A stretch of DNA of 64,000 bases from Mesorhizobium muleiense. Lineage in GTDB: Bacteria; Pseudomonadota; Alphaproteobacteria; Rhizobiales; Rhizobiaceae. The notes beneath the pieces are model-generated. The model searched no databases. It was not told the DNA's origin and worked only from the letters and a program-made list of their open reading frames with translations. The stretch lies in contig NZ_FNEE01000003.1 in assembly GCF_900099905.1 (NCBI RefSeq), positions 62,001-126,000 on the forward strand, written 5' to 3'. Position numbers and translations under genes: made by a program. Shown piece by piece: positions 17,759-26,162 of the stretch (within the stretch, counting starts at the first letter, position 1; every line of letters starts with the position of its first letter).

Positions 17759-18228
17759 GCGGCGATCTCCGGAATCCCCTCGAGGGCGAGCGACGCGTTG
17801 TAGAACCTGTGCTCGCCGGTGACTTCGCGGCCGAGCCAATCTGGCAGCGTTTCGTCCTGCACGTCCTGCGGCGTCTCAAGCTCGGCGACCACCAGACCGC
17901 TGAGCATCCCGCCGAAGACATCGACTTCATAGAGATGGCCGCGGTGCCTAACATGGTGGCGTGTCTTCTCGATGACACGGCCGATGGCGAAGGCCAGCAT
18001 CTCTTCCGCATCCGCTAGAGGGATTGGATATTCGAATTCGTCGCGTTCGCGGGCCTTGCTGCCGAATTTGAGCGTCAGCTTTGCCGAGGCGCCGTCGCTG
18101 ATACGCACGCGGACCGAGCGGTCGGGCGCGGCAACGAGATAGAACTGGCGAATGCGGATTTCCGCTTCGACCAGATCCCGCCAGCCATCGCCGGAGACCA
18201 GGAACTTGCGCTCGATTTCCTTGACCAT
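17755..18228 (-). CDS. CYTH-domain protein, probable triphosphate hydrolase
   Basis: A 157-residue CYTH (triphosphate tunnel) protein with the defining ExExK-type start EIERKF at residues 4-9, alternating charged strands (RIRQFYL, VRVRISD, KLTLKFG) and Glu pairs lining the tunnel. Single-domain CYTH enzymes in bacteria usually hydrolyse inorganic tripolyphosphate. It is first in a two-gene unit with the CHAD protein, which suggests joint work on polyphosphate. It is divergent from cecR. Confidence 0.88.
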   Translation of the reverse strand: MVKEIERKFLVSGDGWRDLVEAEIRIRQFYLVAAPDRSVRVRISDGASAKLTLKFGSKARERDEFEYPIPLADAEEMLAFAIGRVIEKTRHHVRHRGHLYEVDVFGGMLSGLVVAELETPQDVQDETLPDWLGREVTGEHRFYNASLALEGIPEIAA

Positions 18229-18283
18229 GGCTCCACACTAAAGCGCGTGCGGCTGGAGTTGGCAAGGCGGAGATAGCCCAGTA

Positions 18284-18312
18284 TTGACTTTAATCATTCG
18301 ATTGATTAAACT
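18284..18312 (+). promoter_or_regulatory. cecR promoter with embedded TetR-type operator
   Basis: A -35 box TTGACT (18284-18289) and a -10 box TAAACT (18307-18312) are spaced by 17 bases. A near-perfect palindrome lies across them: TTTAATCA (18289-18296) and TGATTAAA (18303-18310) around TTCGAT. A bound dimer would cover the promoter. The -10 box ends only 7 bases before the cecR ATG, so the transcript is probably leaderless. Confidence 0.65.
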
Positions 18313-18319
18313 GCCGATC

Positions 18320-19048
18320 ATGAGCAAACCGACAAACGCCAAAATTCCGCGCCGCGAGGCATCCCCCGCCGAGATGACGCGCGCGGCACTTGTTCGCGCA
18401 GCGCTGAAGCTGTTCGGACGCCAGGGTTTTGACGGCACCTCGACGCGCGAGATCGCGGCTGAGGCCAGGGCCAATATCGGCTCGATCGCCTATCATTTCG
18501 GCGGCAAGGAAGGGCTTCGCACCGCTGCGGCCGACTATATCGTCGACACCATCCAGACCATTGCCGGCCAGGCGATCGGCAATCTGCAGGGGCCAAGCGA
18601 TTCAGAAACGGACGAAACAGAAACGGGCGACCCCGAAGCGGCGCGGGCACAACTGTTCACCGCGCTGGAGCGGATGGTGGCTTTCATCGTAGCAAGGCCG
18701 GAGGCCGGCGAGATCGTGCAGTTCGTCCTGCGTGAGCTGTCGCATCCGACGGCGGCACTCGACCGTATCTATGACGGCGTGTTCGAGCCGACGCATCGCC
18801 GGCTCTGCCTGATCTGGGAGCAGGCGACGGGCGAGCCGGCCGAAAGCGAGGCAACCCGACTCACCGTGTTCACGCTGATCGGCCAGGTCGTCTATTTCCG
18901 CATCGGCCGCGAGGCGGTGATGCGCCGCATGGGCTGGCGCGCGATCGGCGACGCCGAGGCCACCAAGATCGCGGTGGCAGTGACGGATAATCTCGGCGCG
19001 ATTTTGGCTCGGCGTCACTTAACCGACCGGAAGGATCATAGATCATGA
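18320..19048 (+). CDS. cecR: TetR-family repressor, CecR (YbiH) type
   Basis: A 242-residue repressor with the TetR HTH at about 20-67 (TSTREIAAEARANIGSIAYH) and a C-terminal DUF1956/CecR-type ligand domain. It heads an operon with an HlyD-type protein and an ABC-2 exporter, the same arrangement as E. coli ybiH-ybhGFSR, where CecR responds to antibiotics. The ATG at 18320 has no clear Shine-Dalgarno, in keeping with a leaderless mRNA; the frame also allows a TTG at 18284. Its stop overlaps the next start (ATGA). Confidence 0.88.
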   Translation: MSKPTNAKIPRREASPAEMTRAALVRAALKLFGRQGFDGTSTREIAAEARANIGSIAYHFGGKEGLRTAAADYIVDTIQTIAGQAIGNLQGPSDSETDETETGDPEAARAQLFTALERMVAFIVARPEAGEIVQFVLRELSHPTAALDRIYDGVFEPTHRRLCLIWEQATGEPAESEATRLTVFTLIGQVVYFRIGREAVMRRMGWRAIGDAEATKIAVAVTDNLGAILARRHLTDRKDHRS

Positions 19049-19998
19049 GTTTCCTCTGCTCTGTGCCGCTCGCCGCCCTGCTTTTCAGCACCTGCGCACC
19101 GGCGGCGCCGCTCGCCGTCGGCTATGTCGAGGGCGACTATGTGCTGCTCGCGCCGATCGAGGTGGCGCAGGTCGAGACGATTTCGGTCAAGCGCGGCGAT
19201 CGCGTCGCGCCGGGCACGCCAGTGGTGACGCTGGAAAGCGCCGACGCAAAAATAGCCGTCGCGCAAGCCGAGGCGGCCCTTGCCCAGGCCCAGGCGCAAC
19301 TTGCCGACCTGCAGGTCGGCAAGCGGCCGGAAGAGATTGAGGTGCTCAAGGCGCAGGTCGACATGGCCAAGGCGCAAGCCGCCGACGCCAAACGCAGATA
19401 CACCCGCGCCAGCGATTTGTTCAAACGCGGCACCGGCACCCAGGCCGATTATGATACGGCTTCGGCGTCGCTGGAAACTGCCAACGCGCAGCTCGGCCAG
19501 GCGGAAGCCAATCTCGCTGTCGGAGGCCTGCCGGCGCGGCCCGAGACGATCAAGGCCGCCGACAATCAGGTCAGGCAGACGCAATCGGCGCTGGAGCAGG
19601 CGCGCTGGCGGCTGTCGAAGCGTGTGCTGGCGGCGCCTTCGCCCGGCCGCATCAACGATGTGATCCGCTATCCCGGCGACACCGCCGGGCCGACCGCGCC
19701 GGTCATTTCGATTCTGCCGGACGGCGCGGTGAAGCTCAGCGTCTACGTGCCGGAAAGCGCGTTTTCGTCGGTGGAAGTCGGCACGCTGCTCAACGTCCAT
19801 TGCGACGGCTGCGGGCCGGACGTGAAGGCTCGCGTCAGCTACGTGTCGCCGGACCCGGAATTCACGCCGCCGGTGATCTACTCGCTCGAGACCCGGCAGA
19901 AGCTGGTCTATCTGGTAGAGGCGCGGCCGGAGGGCGACGCCGGCGCGCTGCAACCGGGGCAGATCGTTGATGTCGAACTGGCGGATATCGGCAAATGA
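19045..19998 (+). CDS. HlyD-type periplasmic adaptor protein (YbhG-like)
   Basis: A 317-residue membrane fusion protein. A signal sequence (about 1-20) is followed by a biotinyl-lipoyl half (VKRGDRVAPGTPVVTLES), a long Ala/Gln-rich coiled coil (about 70-200), the second lipoyl half (RVLAAPSPGRINDVI) and a beta-barrel part. It links the inner-membrane ABC pump to an outer-membrane exit duct. It has ATGA overlaps with both neighbours, so the four genes are tightly coupled. Confidence 0.9.
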   Translation: MSFLCSVPLAALLFSTCAPAAPLAVGYVEGDYVLLAPIEVAQVETISVKRGDRVAPGTPVVTLESADAKIAVAQAEAALAQAQAQLADLQVGKRPEEIEVLKAQVDMAKAQAADAKRRYTRASDLFKRGTGTQADYDTASASLETANAQLGQAEANLAVGGLPARPETIKAADNQVRQTQSALEQARWRLSKRVLAAPSPGRINDVIRYPGDTAGPTAPVISILPDGAVKLSVYVPESAFSSVEVGTLLNVHCDGCGPDVKARVSYVSPDPEFTPPVIYSLETRQKLVYLVEARPEGDAGALQPGQIVDVELADIGK

Positions 19999-20915
19999 AC
20001 GTCATCGACGTCCACGGCCTGGTCAAGCGTTTTGGTGACAAGACCGTCGTCGACCATGTGACGATGACGGTGGCCGAGGGCGAGATCGTCGGCTTCCTCG
20101 GCCCCAACGGCTCCGGCAAGACGACGACCATCCGCATCATGTGCGGCCTGCTGACGCCGGATGAGGGCGAAGGCACGGTGCTCGGCTTCGACATCCGCAC
20201 CGACAGTCTGAGGATCAAGCGCGAAGTCGGCTATATGACCCAGAAATTCTCGTTCTACGAGGATTTGACCATCGCCGAAAACCTGGAATTCGTAGCGCGG
20301 CTCTATGGGTTGAAGCCGCTCAACGAGCATGTCGCCAGGACGCTGGAGGATCTTGGCCTCACCTCGCGCAAGGATCAGTTGGCCGGCACGCTGTCCGGTG
20401 GCTGGAAGCAGCGGCTGGCGCTGGCCGCCTGCATCATGCACAAGCCCAGATTGCTGCTGCTCGACGAGCCGACGGCGGGCGTCGATCCGAAGGCGCGGCG
20501 TGAATTCTGGGACGAGATCCATCGGCTGGCCAGCGGCGGGCTGACCGTGCTGGTCTCCACCCACTATATGGACGAGGCCGAGCGCTGCCATCGCATCGGC
20601 TACATCTCCTACGGCAGGATGCTGGCCACCGGCACGGTCGACGAGGTGGTCAGGAATGCCGGGCTGACGACCTTCGTTGTGCAGGGTCCGCGCCTCGACC
20701 AGGTCGCTGCCGCACTCAGCGGCCGGTCCGGTGTCGACCAGGTGGCGCCGTTTGGCGCGACGCTGCACGTCGTCGGCTCCGACAAGACGGCGCTTCAGGC
20801 CGCCCTCGCCGATGTCGAGAAAGACCACAAGGGCGTCACGGTGACGCCGGGCGAGACCAGCCTGGAGGATGTGTTCATCCAGTTCATGTCCGGCTCGAAG
20901 GACAATATGGGATGA
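19995..20915 (+). CDS. ABC-2 exporter ATP-binding protein (YbhF-like, single ATPase domain)
   Basis: A 306-residue ATPase. Walker A GPNGSGKT is at residues 36-43, the signature LSGGWKQ at 133-139 and Walker B LLLDEP at 154-159. E. coli YbhF carries two such domains; here there is only one, so the active pump needs a homodimer. It overlaps both neighbouring genes by four bases. Confidence 0.9.
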   Translation: MNVIDVHGLVKRFGDKTVVDHVTMTVAEGEIVGFLGPNGSGKTTTIRIMCGLLTPDEGEGTVLGFDIRTDSLRIKREVGYMTQKFSFYEDLTIAENLEFVARLYGLKPLNEHVARTLEDLGLTSRKDQLAGTLSGGWKQRLALAACIMHKPRLLLLDEPTAGVDPKARREFWDEIHRLASGGLTVLVSTHYMDEAERCHRIGYISYGRMLATGTVDEVVRNAGLTTFVVQGPRLDQVAAALSGRSGVDQVAPFGATLHVVGSDKTALQAALADVEKDHKGVTVTPGETSLEDVFIQFMSGSKDNMG

Positions 20916-22060
20916 AAAACGGGATAAACAGCGTCTTTTCCTTCGCCAGGCTCGGCGCGCTGCTGATCAAGGAGTTCATCCAGATGCGGCGCGACCGCAT
21001 CACCTTCGCCATGATGCTGGGCGTGCCGCTGATGCAGCTGGTGCTGTTTGGCTATGCCATCAACAACGATCCAAAGAGCCTGCCGGCAGCCCTGGTGGCG
21101 ATGAGCAGCGATCCCTATACGCGAGCCATGGTTTCGGCGCTGCAGACCACCGGCTACTACCGCTTCGACCATGTCGCGCAAAATGCCGCCGAGGCGGAAT
21201 TCCTGATGGCGCGTGGCGACGTCGCCTTCGTCGTCACCATTCCCGCCGACTTTGCCCGGCGAGTCGAGCGCGGCGACCAGCCGCAAATCCTGATCGAGGC
21301 TGATGCGACCGACCCGGCAGTCGCCAGTGGCGCCATTTCGACGCTCGGCACCGTCGCCAACCAGGCGCTGCTCAGGGCGCGCGGCATGCAGGAGACGGCC
21401 GCCGAAGCTGCTCGAGGCCAGCTCGAAGTCGTTGTGCACCGACGCTACAACCCGGAAGGCATCTCGCAATACAACATCGTGCCCGGCCTGCTCGGCGTCA
21501 TCCTGCAGATGACGATGGTGATGATGACCTCGATCGCGCTGACGCGCGAGACCGAGCGCGGCACGATGGAAAACCTTCTGGCGATGCCGTCCAGCCCGCT
21601 CGAAATCATGCTGGGCAAGGTGCTGCCCTATCTGGTGGTCGGCGCCGTGCAAGTGGTGGTGGTGCTGGTGGCGGCCAAGCTGCTGTTTGGGGTTCCCTTC
21701 ACCGGGTCGTTGTCGCTGCTGCTCGCTGCGGTTCTGGTCTTCGTGCTGGCGCTGGTGCTGCTCGGCTACACCATCTCGACGATGGCGCGCACGCAGATGC
21801 AGGCACTCCAGCTCACCTTCTTCTTCTTCCTGCCGTCGATCCTGTTGTCGGGCTTCATGTTCCCCTATCGCGGCATGCCTGGCTGGGCGCAGATCTTCGG
21901 CGAGATCCTGCCGCTGACGCATTTCCTGCGCATCATCCGCGCGGTGATGCTGAAGGGCGCCGACCTGCCGGCGGTCGCAACCGAAATCGGCTGGCTGGTC
22001 GTGTTCGTGGCGCTGTTTGCCGGCGTGGCGCTGGTGCGGTTCCGTCGGACGCTGGATTAG
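20912..22060 (+). CDS. ABC-2 type permease (YbhS/YbhR-like)
   Basis: A 382-residue permease with one N-terminal helix, a large periplasmic domain (about 50-185) and five C-terminal helices. The family stretch TRETERGTMENLLAMPSSPLE precedes helix three, and LPLTHFLRIIRAVMLKG lies near the end. E. coli has two such permeases (YbhS and YbhR), but only one is present here, followed at once by unrelated minus-strand genes. The pump would be a permease homodimer. Likely export of a hydrophobic toxic compound, by analogy. Confidence 0.9.
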   Translation: MKNGINSVFSFARLGALLIKEFIQMRRDRITFAMMLGVPLMQLVLFGYAINNDPKSLPAALVAMSSDPYTRAMVSALQTTGYYRFDHVAQNAAEAEFLMARGDVAFVVTIPADFARRVERGDQPQILIEADATDPAVASGAISTLGTVANQALLRARGMQETAAEAARGQLEVVVHRRYNPEGISQYNIVPGLLGVILQMTMVMMTSIALTRETERGTMENLLAMPSSPLEIMLGKVLPYLVVGAVQVVVVLVAAKLLFGVPFTGSLSLLLAAVLVFVLALVLLGYTISTMARTQMQALQLTFFFFLPSILLSGFMFPYRGMPGWAQIFGEILPLTHFLRIIRAVMLKGADLPAVATEIGWLVVFVALFAGVALVRFRRTLD

Positions 22061-22121
22061 GAATTAGGATCCAACTCAAGCAGCTTACGCAAATGGCCGA
22101 AGTGTCACCTTGGATGCATGA

Positions 22122-22784
22122 TCATTCGGGTCGAGGTTCATGCGGGCTTCCCGGGACCGGCGGCAATTCAGGCGCATCCAGTCCTTTGAAGGGATCGCGC
22201 CAGGCGTCGATCTCTTCAAGCTGGCGATACCAGCGACTGACCGAAGGATATTCGTCGAGCGGCAATCTGGCGACGTCGTTGAAGGGCAGAAACGTCGCCA
22301 TTCTAAAGTCGGCATAGGAAACCGAAACTTCGACCAGCCAGTCTCGCTCGGAAAGCGCGTTCTCAAGTGTTGCAGCGGCCGTGCGAAAGTCCCTCAGCCC
22401 CTCCTCAACCCGGTGCTGATCGATCGGGCCAATCCCATAGCGCTGCTTGGTGCCGCGTTCGAAATGCACGACGTCGCAAGCTCTTGCGAAGTTCTCTTTA
22501 CCCCAACTGAGCCATCGGATCATCTCGGGTTCGTCGTCGCCGGTGCGCCAGAGATCCGAACGCGCGTCGCGTGAAAGCCGGCAGGCTATGGCGTCAGCCT
22601 CCCAGAGGTTGTTTCCCGAGCCTACGAGTATCGGCAATGAAAGATTGGGATTCAGCGGGCGATATCGCTCAGCCTGCCCGGGAGCGAAGGGCGATGCGAA
22701 CTCAAAGTCGAGCTTTGCGTCGAGATAGCGTGCCACGGCGACCGCGAGGCGAGGATTGGGATTGCGGCTGAAGAGCAGTTTCAT
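22122..22784 (-). CDS. Glutathione S-transferase family protein
   Basis: A 220-residue protein with an N-terminal thioredoxin-like domain (MKLLFSRNPNPRLAVAVARY, then NPNLSLPILV with the cis-Pro, then LWEADAIACRL with the Glu-Ala/Ser-type glutathione contact) and an all-helical C-terminal domain. Ser6 may be the catalytic residue, which is uncertain. Substrate unknown. It is the downstream neighbour of the dehydratase gene on the same strand, 38 bases away. Confidence 0.85.
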   Translation of the reverse strand: MKLLFSRNPNPRLAVAVARYLDAKLDFEFASPFAPGQAERYRPLNPNLSLPILVGSGNNLWEADAIACRLSRDARSDLWRTGDDEPEMIRWLSWGKENFARACDVVHFERGTKQRYGIGPIDQHRVEEGLRDFRTAAATLENALSERDWLVEVSVSYADFRMATFLPFNDVARLPLDEYPSVSRWYRQLEEIDAWRDPFKGLDAPELPPVPGSPHEPRPE

Positions 22785-22822
22785 TTCGTGTCAGCCTTTG
22801 AATGGTGCCGGTTCGGGCGCAC

Positions 22823-23800
22823 CTAAGCCGCGGCCATGATCTCTGCATAGGTGCCGAAATCGACATTGCCGCCGGACAGCACCACGGCGACGCATTTGCC
22901 TGATAGCTCGATCTCGCCCGATGACAGCGCGGCCAGCCCGACGCAGCCGCCGGGCTCGACCACCAGCTTGAGATGGGCCATGGCGTCGCGCATCGCCTGT
23001 GCCGCCGCTCTGTCGGACACGGCAATGCCGCCGGCGAGATTCCTGCGGTTGATCTCGAAGGTGATCGCGCCCGGCTCGGCGGTGAGGAGCGCGTCGCAGA
23101 TCGAAGTGTGGCCGGGTTCGATCGGAACCCGAGCACCTCTGGCCAGTGAACGACAGGTGTCGTCGAAATGCTCGGGTTCCACCGCCCAGACGGCGGTGCC
23201 CGGCGAGGCGTCCTTGACCGCGATGGAGATGCCGCTGCTCAGGCCGCCGCCGCCGCAGGGGATGACGACCGCGTCGAGGCTCCCCCCGAGTGCTTTCGCC
23301 TGCGCCATCAGTTCGAGGCCGATCGTTCCCTGGCCGGCGATGATGGCCGGGTCGTCGAAAGGCGGAACCAGGACCATGCCCCGTTCCATGTACGGGCGAA
23401 CCACCGCCATGCGATCGTCGCGAAACCGGTCGAACGGAACCACTTCGGCGCCCATTTTCCTGACATTGCCGACCTTCATTGCCGGCGCATCGGTGGGCAT
23501 GGCGATAACCGCCTTGACGCCGAACATCGCCGCCGACGCGGCGACGCCTTGCGCGTGGTTGCCCGACGAGAAGGCGACGACGCCGCGGCTGCGCTGCTCA
23601 TCGCTCAGCGACGACAGTTTATTGTAGGCGCCGCGGAACTTGAACGAGCCGGTACGCTGCAGCGTCTCCGGCTTGAACAGGATCCTGGCGCCGAAACGCT
23701 TGTTCAGCTCCGGCGATTCGATCAGCGGCGTTTCGACGATCAGGCCGGACAATCGCGTTGCTGCGCGGTGGATATCGGCGATGCCGGGAGGGGTGGTCAT
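22823..23800 (-). CDS. Threonine/serine dehydratase, PLP-dependent
   Basis: A 325-residue fold-type II PLP enzyme. The Schiff-base Lys54 lies in SFKFRGA, SGNHAQG at 79-85 holds the substrate carboxylate and GGGGL at 183-187 holds the phosphate. No C-terminal ACT domain is present, so it is a catabolic-type (TdcB-like) or serine racemase-like enzyme, not the feedback-controlled IlvA. It would form 2-oxobutanoate or pyruvate plus ammonia. The ATG at 23800 is chosen over an in-frame start at 23860 because the family N terminus begins here. Confidence 0.88.
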   Translation of the reverse strand: MTTPPGIADIHRAATRLSGLIVETPLIESPELNKRFGARILFKPETLQRTGSFKFRGAYNKLSSLSDEQRSRGVVAFSSGNHAQGVAASAAMFGVKAVIAMPTDAPAMKVGNVRKMGAEVVPFDRFRDDRMAVVRPYMERGMVLVPPFDDPAIIAGQGTIGLELMAQAKALGGSLDAVVIPCGGGGLSSGISIAVKDASPGTAVWAVEPEHFDDTCRSLARGARVPIEPGHTSICDALLTAEPGAITFEINRRNLAGGIAVSDRAAAQAMRDAMAHLKLVVEPGGCVGLAALSSGEIELSGKCVAVVLSGGNVDFGTYAEIMAAA

Positions 23801-23927
23801 GGTGAGGTCCTGCGGGAGTAAGATCGCCCATGGTGCACGGAAAACCAGGCCGCGCACCACTGGAAAAATGTGACCGAGACAATTCGTGGATTGCGAGCAG
23901 AGAGTGGCGCTCCTCGCCGACCGTTCC

Positions 23928-24251
23928 TCACCCCAAAAGCGTCCGTTGCCGTTTGGCGCCGCCCATCTTGCGCCAGGTGTTGAAGCGATGGGTGGCGGCG
24001 GCGAAGGATATCTTCATCTGCTGGGCAACCGAATACCGCGACTTGCCCTCGTCGAACAAGCGGTAGCAGCATTCGACGCCCTCCTCGGTCAGCTTGCCGT
24101 CGGGGGCCTTGTTGTGCGGATTGGCCGGGTCGAATTTCTCGACCTGCTGCTCGACCAGGCCCTTCAGGCGCTGCAGATCGGCCTCGATGCTGGCGATCAG
24201 GTCGAGAACGGGTTTCGGGTCAAATGCATGGGTGGGCTGTTTTGCCGGCAT
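23928..24251 (-). CDS. Conserved hypothetical protein with helix-turn-helix-like C terminus
   Basis: A 107-residue soluble protein that I do not recognise by name. The C-terminal part (SRYSVAQQMKISFAAATHRF followed by NTWRKMGG) looks like a helix-turn-helix, with a Lys/Arg-rich end that could contact DNA. The N-terminal half may be a short coiled coil (IEADLQRLKGLVEQQVEKF). It stands alone and is divergent from mbfA. Possibly a small DNA-binding regulator. Confidence 0.6.
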   Translation of the reverse strand: MPAKQPTHAFDPKPVLDLIASIEADLQRLKGLVEQQVEKFDPANPHNKAPDGKLTEEGVECCYRLFDEGKSRYSVAQQMKISFAAATHRFNTWRKMGGAKRQRTLLG

Positions 24252-24387
24252 CCGGGTTCCTTTCTCCTGGCTTAAGCCCAGCTATATAGGTGAACATTCG
24301 CCAATAATGAAGAGCTAGCGGAGGATTCCCGTAGCCATATATTTGAACCTCCGGCCTACGAGCGCGATTGACCAACGGTGCGCCAAA

Positions 24388-24416
24388 CCCTAGTTTAGAA
24401 CTATTCTAAACTAGGG
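24388..24416. promoter_or_regulatory. Iron control element (Irr box) at mbfA
   Basis: A perfect palindrome of 13-bp arms around CTA. Its core TTTAGAA-CTA-TTCTAAA is exactly the rhizobial ICE consensus bound by Irr. It ends 10 bases before the mbfA ATG, so it lies on or just after the transcription start and a bound protein would block transcription. Confidence 0.88.
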
Positions 24417-24426
24417 TGGATTTCTC

Positions 24427-25410
24427 ATGCTTTCCCGTGTTTTCGGTTTTGGTCGCCGTCCCTTCGAGTCGCTCTCGGAGCAGGAGATCCTGGCGCTCGC
24501 CATCTCTTCCGAAGAGGATGACGGGCGTATCTACCGCGCCTATGCCGACGGGCTGGCGGATAGGTTTCCGCATTCGGCCAAAGTGTTCGAGGAAATGGCG
24601 GAGGAGGAGGACGGCCATCGCGACTCGCTGATCGAGCTTCACCGCGAGCGTTTTGGCGAGCGCATTCCGCTGATCCGGCGCGAGCATGTGAAGGGCTATT
24701 ACGAGCGCAAGCCCGACTGGCTGGTCCGGCCGCTCGGCATCGAACATGTGCGCCAACAGGCCGAGTCGATGGAGCGTCAGGCCTACCTGTTCTATGTCGA
24801 AGCGGCGAAACGCACCAGCGACGCCTCGACGCGAAAGCTGCTCGACAATCTGGCGGTGGCCGAACAGGGCCACGAGACGCTGGCGCAGCGGCTGGAGCAA
24901 AAGCATGTGCCGGGCGCGGTGAAGGCCGAAGAAGCAGCAGCCGAGCAGCGCCAGTTCATCCTGACCTATGTGCAGCCGGGACTGGCCGGGCTGATGGACG
25001 GATCGGTGTCGACGCTGGCGCCGATCTTCGCCGCCGCGTTCGCCACGCACGACACGTTCCAGACCTTCCTGGTCGGGCTTGCCGCCTCGATCGGCGCCGG
25101 CATCTCGATGGGCTTCACCGAGGTCGCCTCCGACGACGGCAAGCTGTCGGGCCGCGGCTCGCCGGTGAAACGCGGCATCACCACAGGCGTGATGACGGCG
25201 CTGGGTGGCCTCGGTCACGCCTTGCCCTACCTCATTCCGTATTTCTGGACCGCGACAATTCTCGCGGTCGTGGTGGTGTTCTTCGAACTGTGGGCGATCG
25301 CCTTTGTGCAGAACCGTTATATGCAGACGCCGTTCTGGCGCGCCACCTTCCAGGTGGTGCTGGGCGGCGCGCTGGTGTTTGCGGCTGGAGTGCTGATCGG
25401 GAATGCCTAG
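24427..25410 (+). CDS. mbfA: Membrane-bound ferritin MbfA, iron exporter
   Basis: A 327-residue protein. An N-terminal ferritin-like domain (about 10-165) carries EExxH-type iron ligands (MAEEEDGHRDSL and VAEQGHETL), and a C-terminal VIT1/CCC1-like membrane domain follows (about 185-327: GLMDGSVSTLAPIFAAAFAT, ASIGAGISMGFTEVASDDG). MbfA of Bradyrhizobium and Agrobacterium exports iron and protects against iron and peroxide stress, and its gene is repressed by Irr at low iron. The promoter here carries a perfect Irr site. Single-gene unit. Confidence 0.93.
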   Translation: MLSRVFGFGRRPFESLSEQEILALAISSEEDDGRIYRAYADGLADRFPHSAKVFEEMAEEEDGHRDSLIELHRERFGERIPLIRREHVKGYYERKPDWLVRPLGIEHVRQQAESMERQAYLFYVEAAKRTSDASTRKLLDNLAVAEQGHETLAQRLEQKHVPGAVKAEEAAAEQRQFILTYVQPGLAGLMDGSVSTLAPIFAAAFATHDTFQTFLVGLAASIGAGISMGFTEVASDDGKLSGRGSPVKRGITTGVMTALGGLGHALPYLIPYFWTATILAVVVVFFELWAIAFVQNRYMQTPFWRATFQVVLGGALVFAAGVLIGNA

Positions 25411-25545
25411 CAGCCCTCTTGCCTTCTCCCCTTGTGGGGGCCGAAGGGCGGGCGATGGCCGTGACTCGCCCCGGGCGGTGGATCGGCGCGCAGCGCCGAG
25501 ACGGAAGAGGGTTGTTGGACGGAGTGCTGTCGGTGCCAAGCTGGA
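25411..25545. repeat. Intergenic repeat fragment downstream of mbfA
   Basis: Gene-free sequence containing the motifs CCTTCTCCCCTTGTGGGGG, GGATCGGCGCGCAGCGCCGA and GACGGAAGAGGG, of a type I know as recurrent in Mesorhizobium intergenic DNA. It pairs in opposite sense with the segment at 25690-25745. The whole gap 25411-25817 shows no credible gene. Confidence 0.5.
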
Positions 25546-25689
25546 ACACCCCTGCCATGAAAGTAACTTCAAACTCTGTTTCATTTCAATCGGATAGCGA
25601 CTTGGGCCAAGGGCTCGATTTTAAAACCGATATACCAGAGAAAGCGGCCCGCGCACCTTTCATCTACGATGGCGCCCGGCGCCGGGCGA

Positions 25690-25745
25690 TGTGTCTCATC
25701 CGTCGCCTTCGGCGACACCTTCTCCCACAAGGAGGCCTTTGCACA
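25690..25745. repeat. Second, inverted copy of the same intergenic repeat family
   Basis: Contains TCTCATCCGTCGCCTTCGGC and ACACCTTCTCCCACAAGGAGG. The CGCCTTCGGCG core is itself a short hairpin. It sits about 70 bases beyond the end of the minus-strand ABM gene and may help terminate it. Confidence 0.45.
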
Positions 25746-25817
25746 GAATCGGATTGATGATTCCGGGGGTAAGGAAGAGAGGGAGAAGGAACTAAGGAGA
25801 AGGAAGAGCCGCCCCAC

Positions 25818-26162
25818 TCACCCGTTCGCCGCCCGGCTGTCCTCAGGCGCCTCGGCCCGTTCGGTCAGGCCATAGTCGCGCACGACGTGGGCGATGCGCA
25901 GACGGTAGTCGGCAAAGATGCCGCCACGGCCGGCCCTCTGCGCCTGCCTATGTTCCTCCGTGTTGCGCCAGGCTTTCACCGCTTCCTCGTCACGCCAGAA
26001 CGACAGCGACAGGATGCGGTTCGGGTCGACAAGGCTCTGAAAGCGCTCGATCGACAGAAAACCGTCGATGCCGTCGAGCAGCGGGCGCAGGTCGGCGGCG
26101 AGGCCGAGATAGGCGTCGCGCTTGCCCGCTGCCGGCTCGACCTCGAAGATGACGGCGATCAC
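25818..26162 (-). CDS. ABM-domain protein (antibiotic biosynthesis monooxygenase fold)
   Basis: A 114-residue dimeric alpha+beta-barrel protein. The N-terminal strand IAVIFEVEPAAGKRDAYL, then GFLSIERFQS and ILSLSFWRDEEAVKAWRNTE, are the standard ABM pattern. Such proteins are small monooxygenases, haem-degrading enzymes or stress proteins; no substrate can be named. It overlaps the upstream NIPSNAP gene by four bases, so they are co-translated. Confidence 0.8.
   Translation of the reverse strand: MIAVIFEVEPAAGKRDAYLGLAADLRPLLDGIDGFLSIERFQSLVDPNRILSLSFWRDEEAVKAWRNTEEHRQAQRAGRGGIFADYRLRIAHVVRDYGLTERAEAPEDSRAANG

Noticed and set aside
24252..25817. CRISPR-like array or phage fragment in the gap after mbfA
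   Set aside because: The repeated pieces are two partial inverted copies of an intergenic element, without regular spacers.
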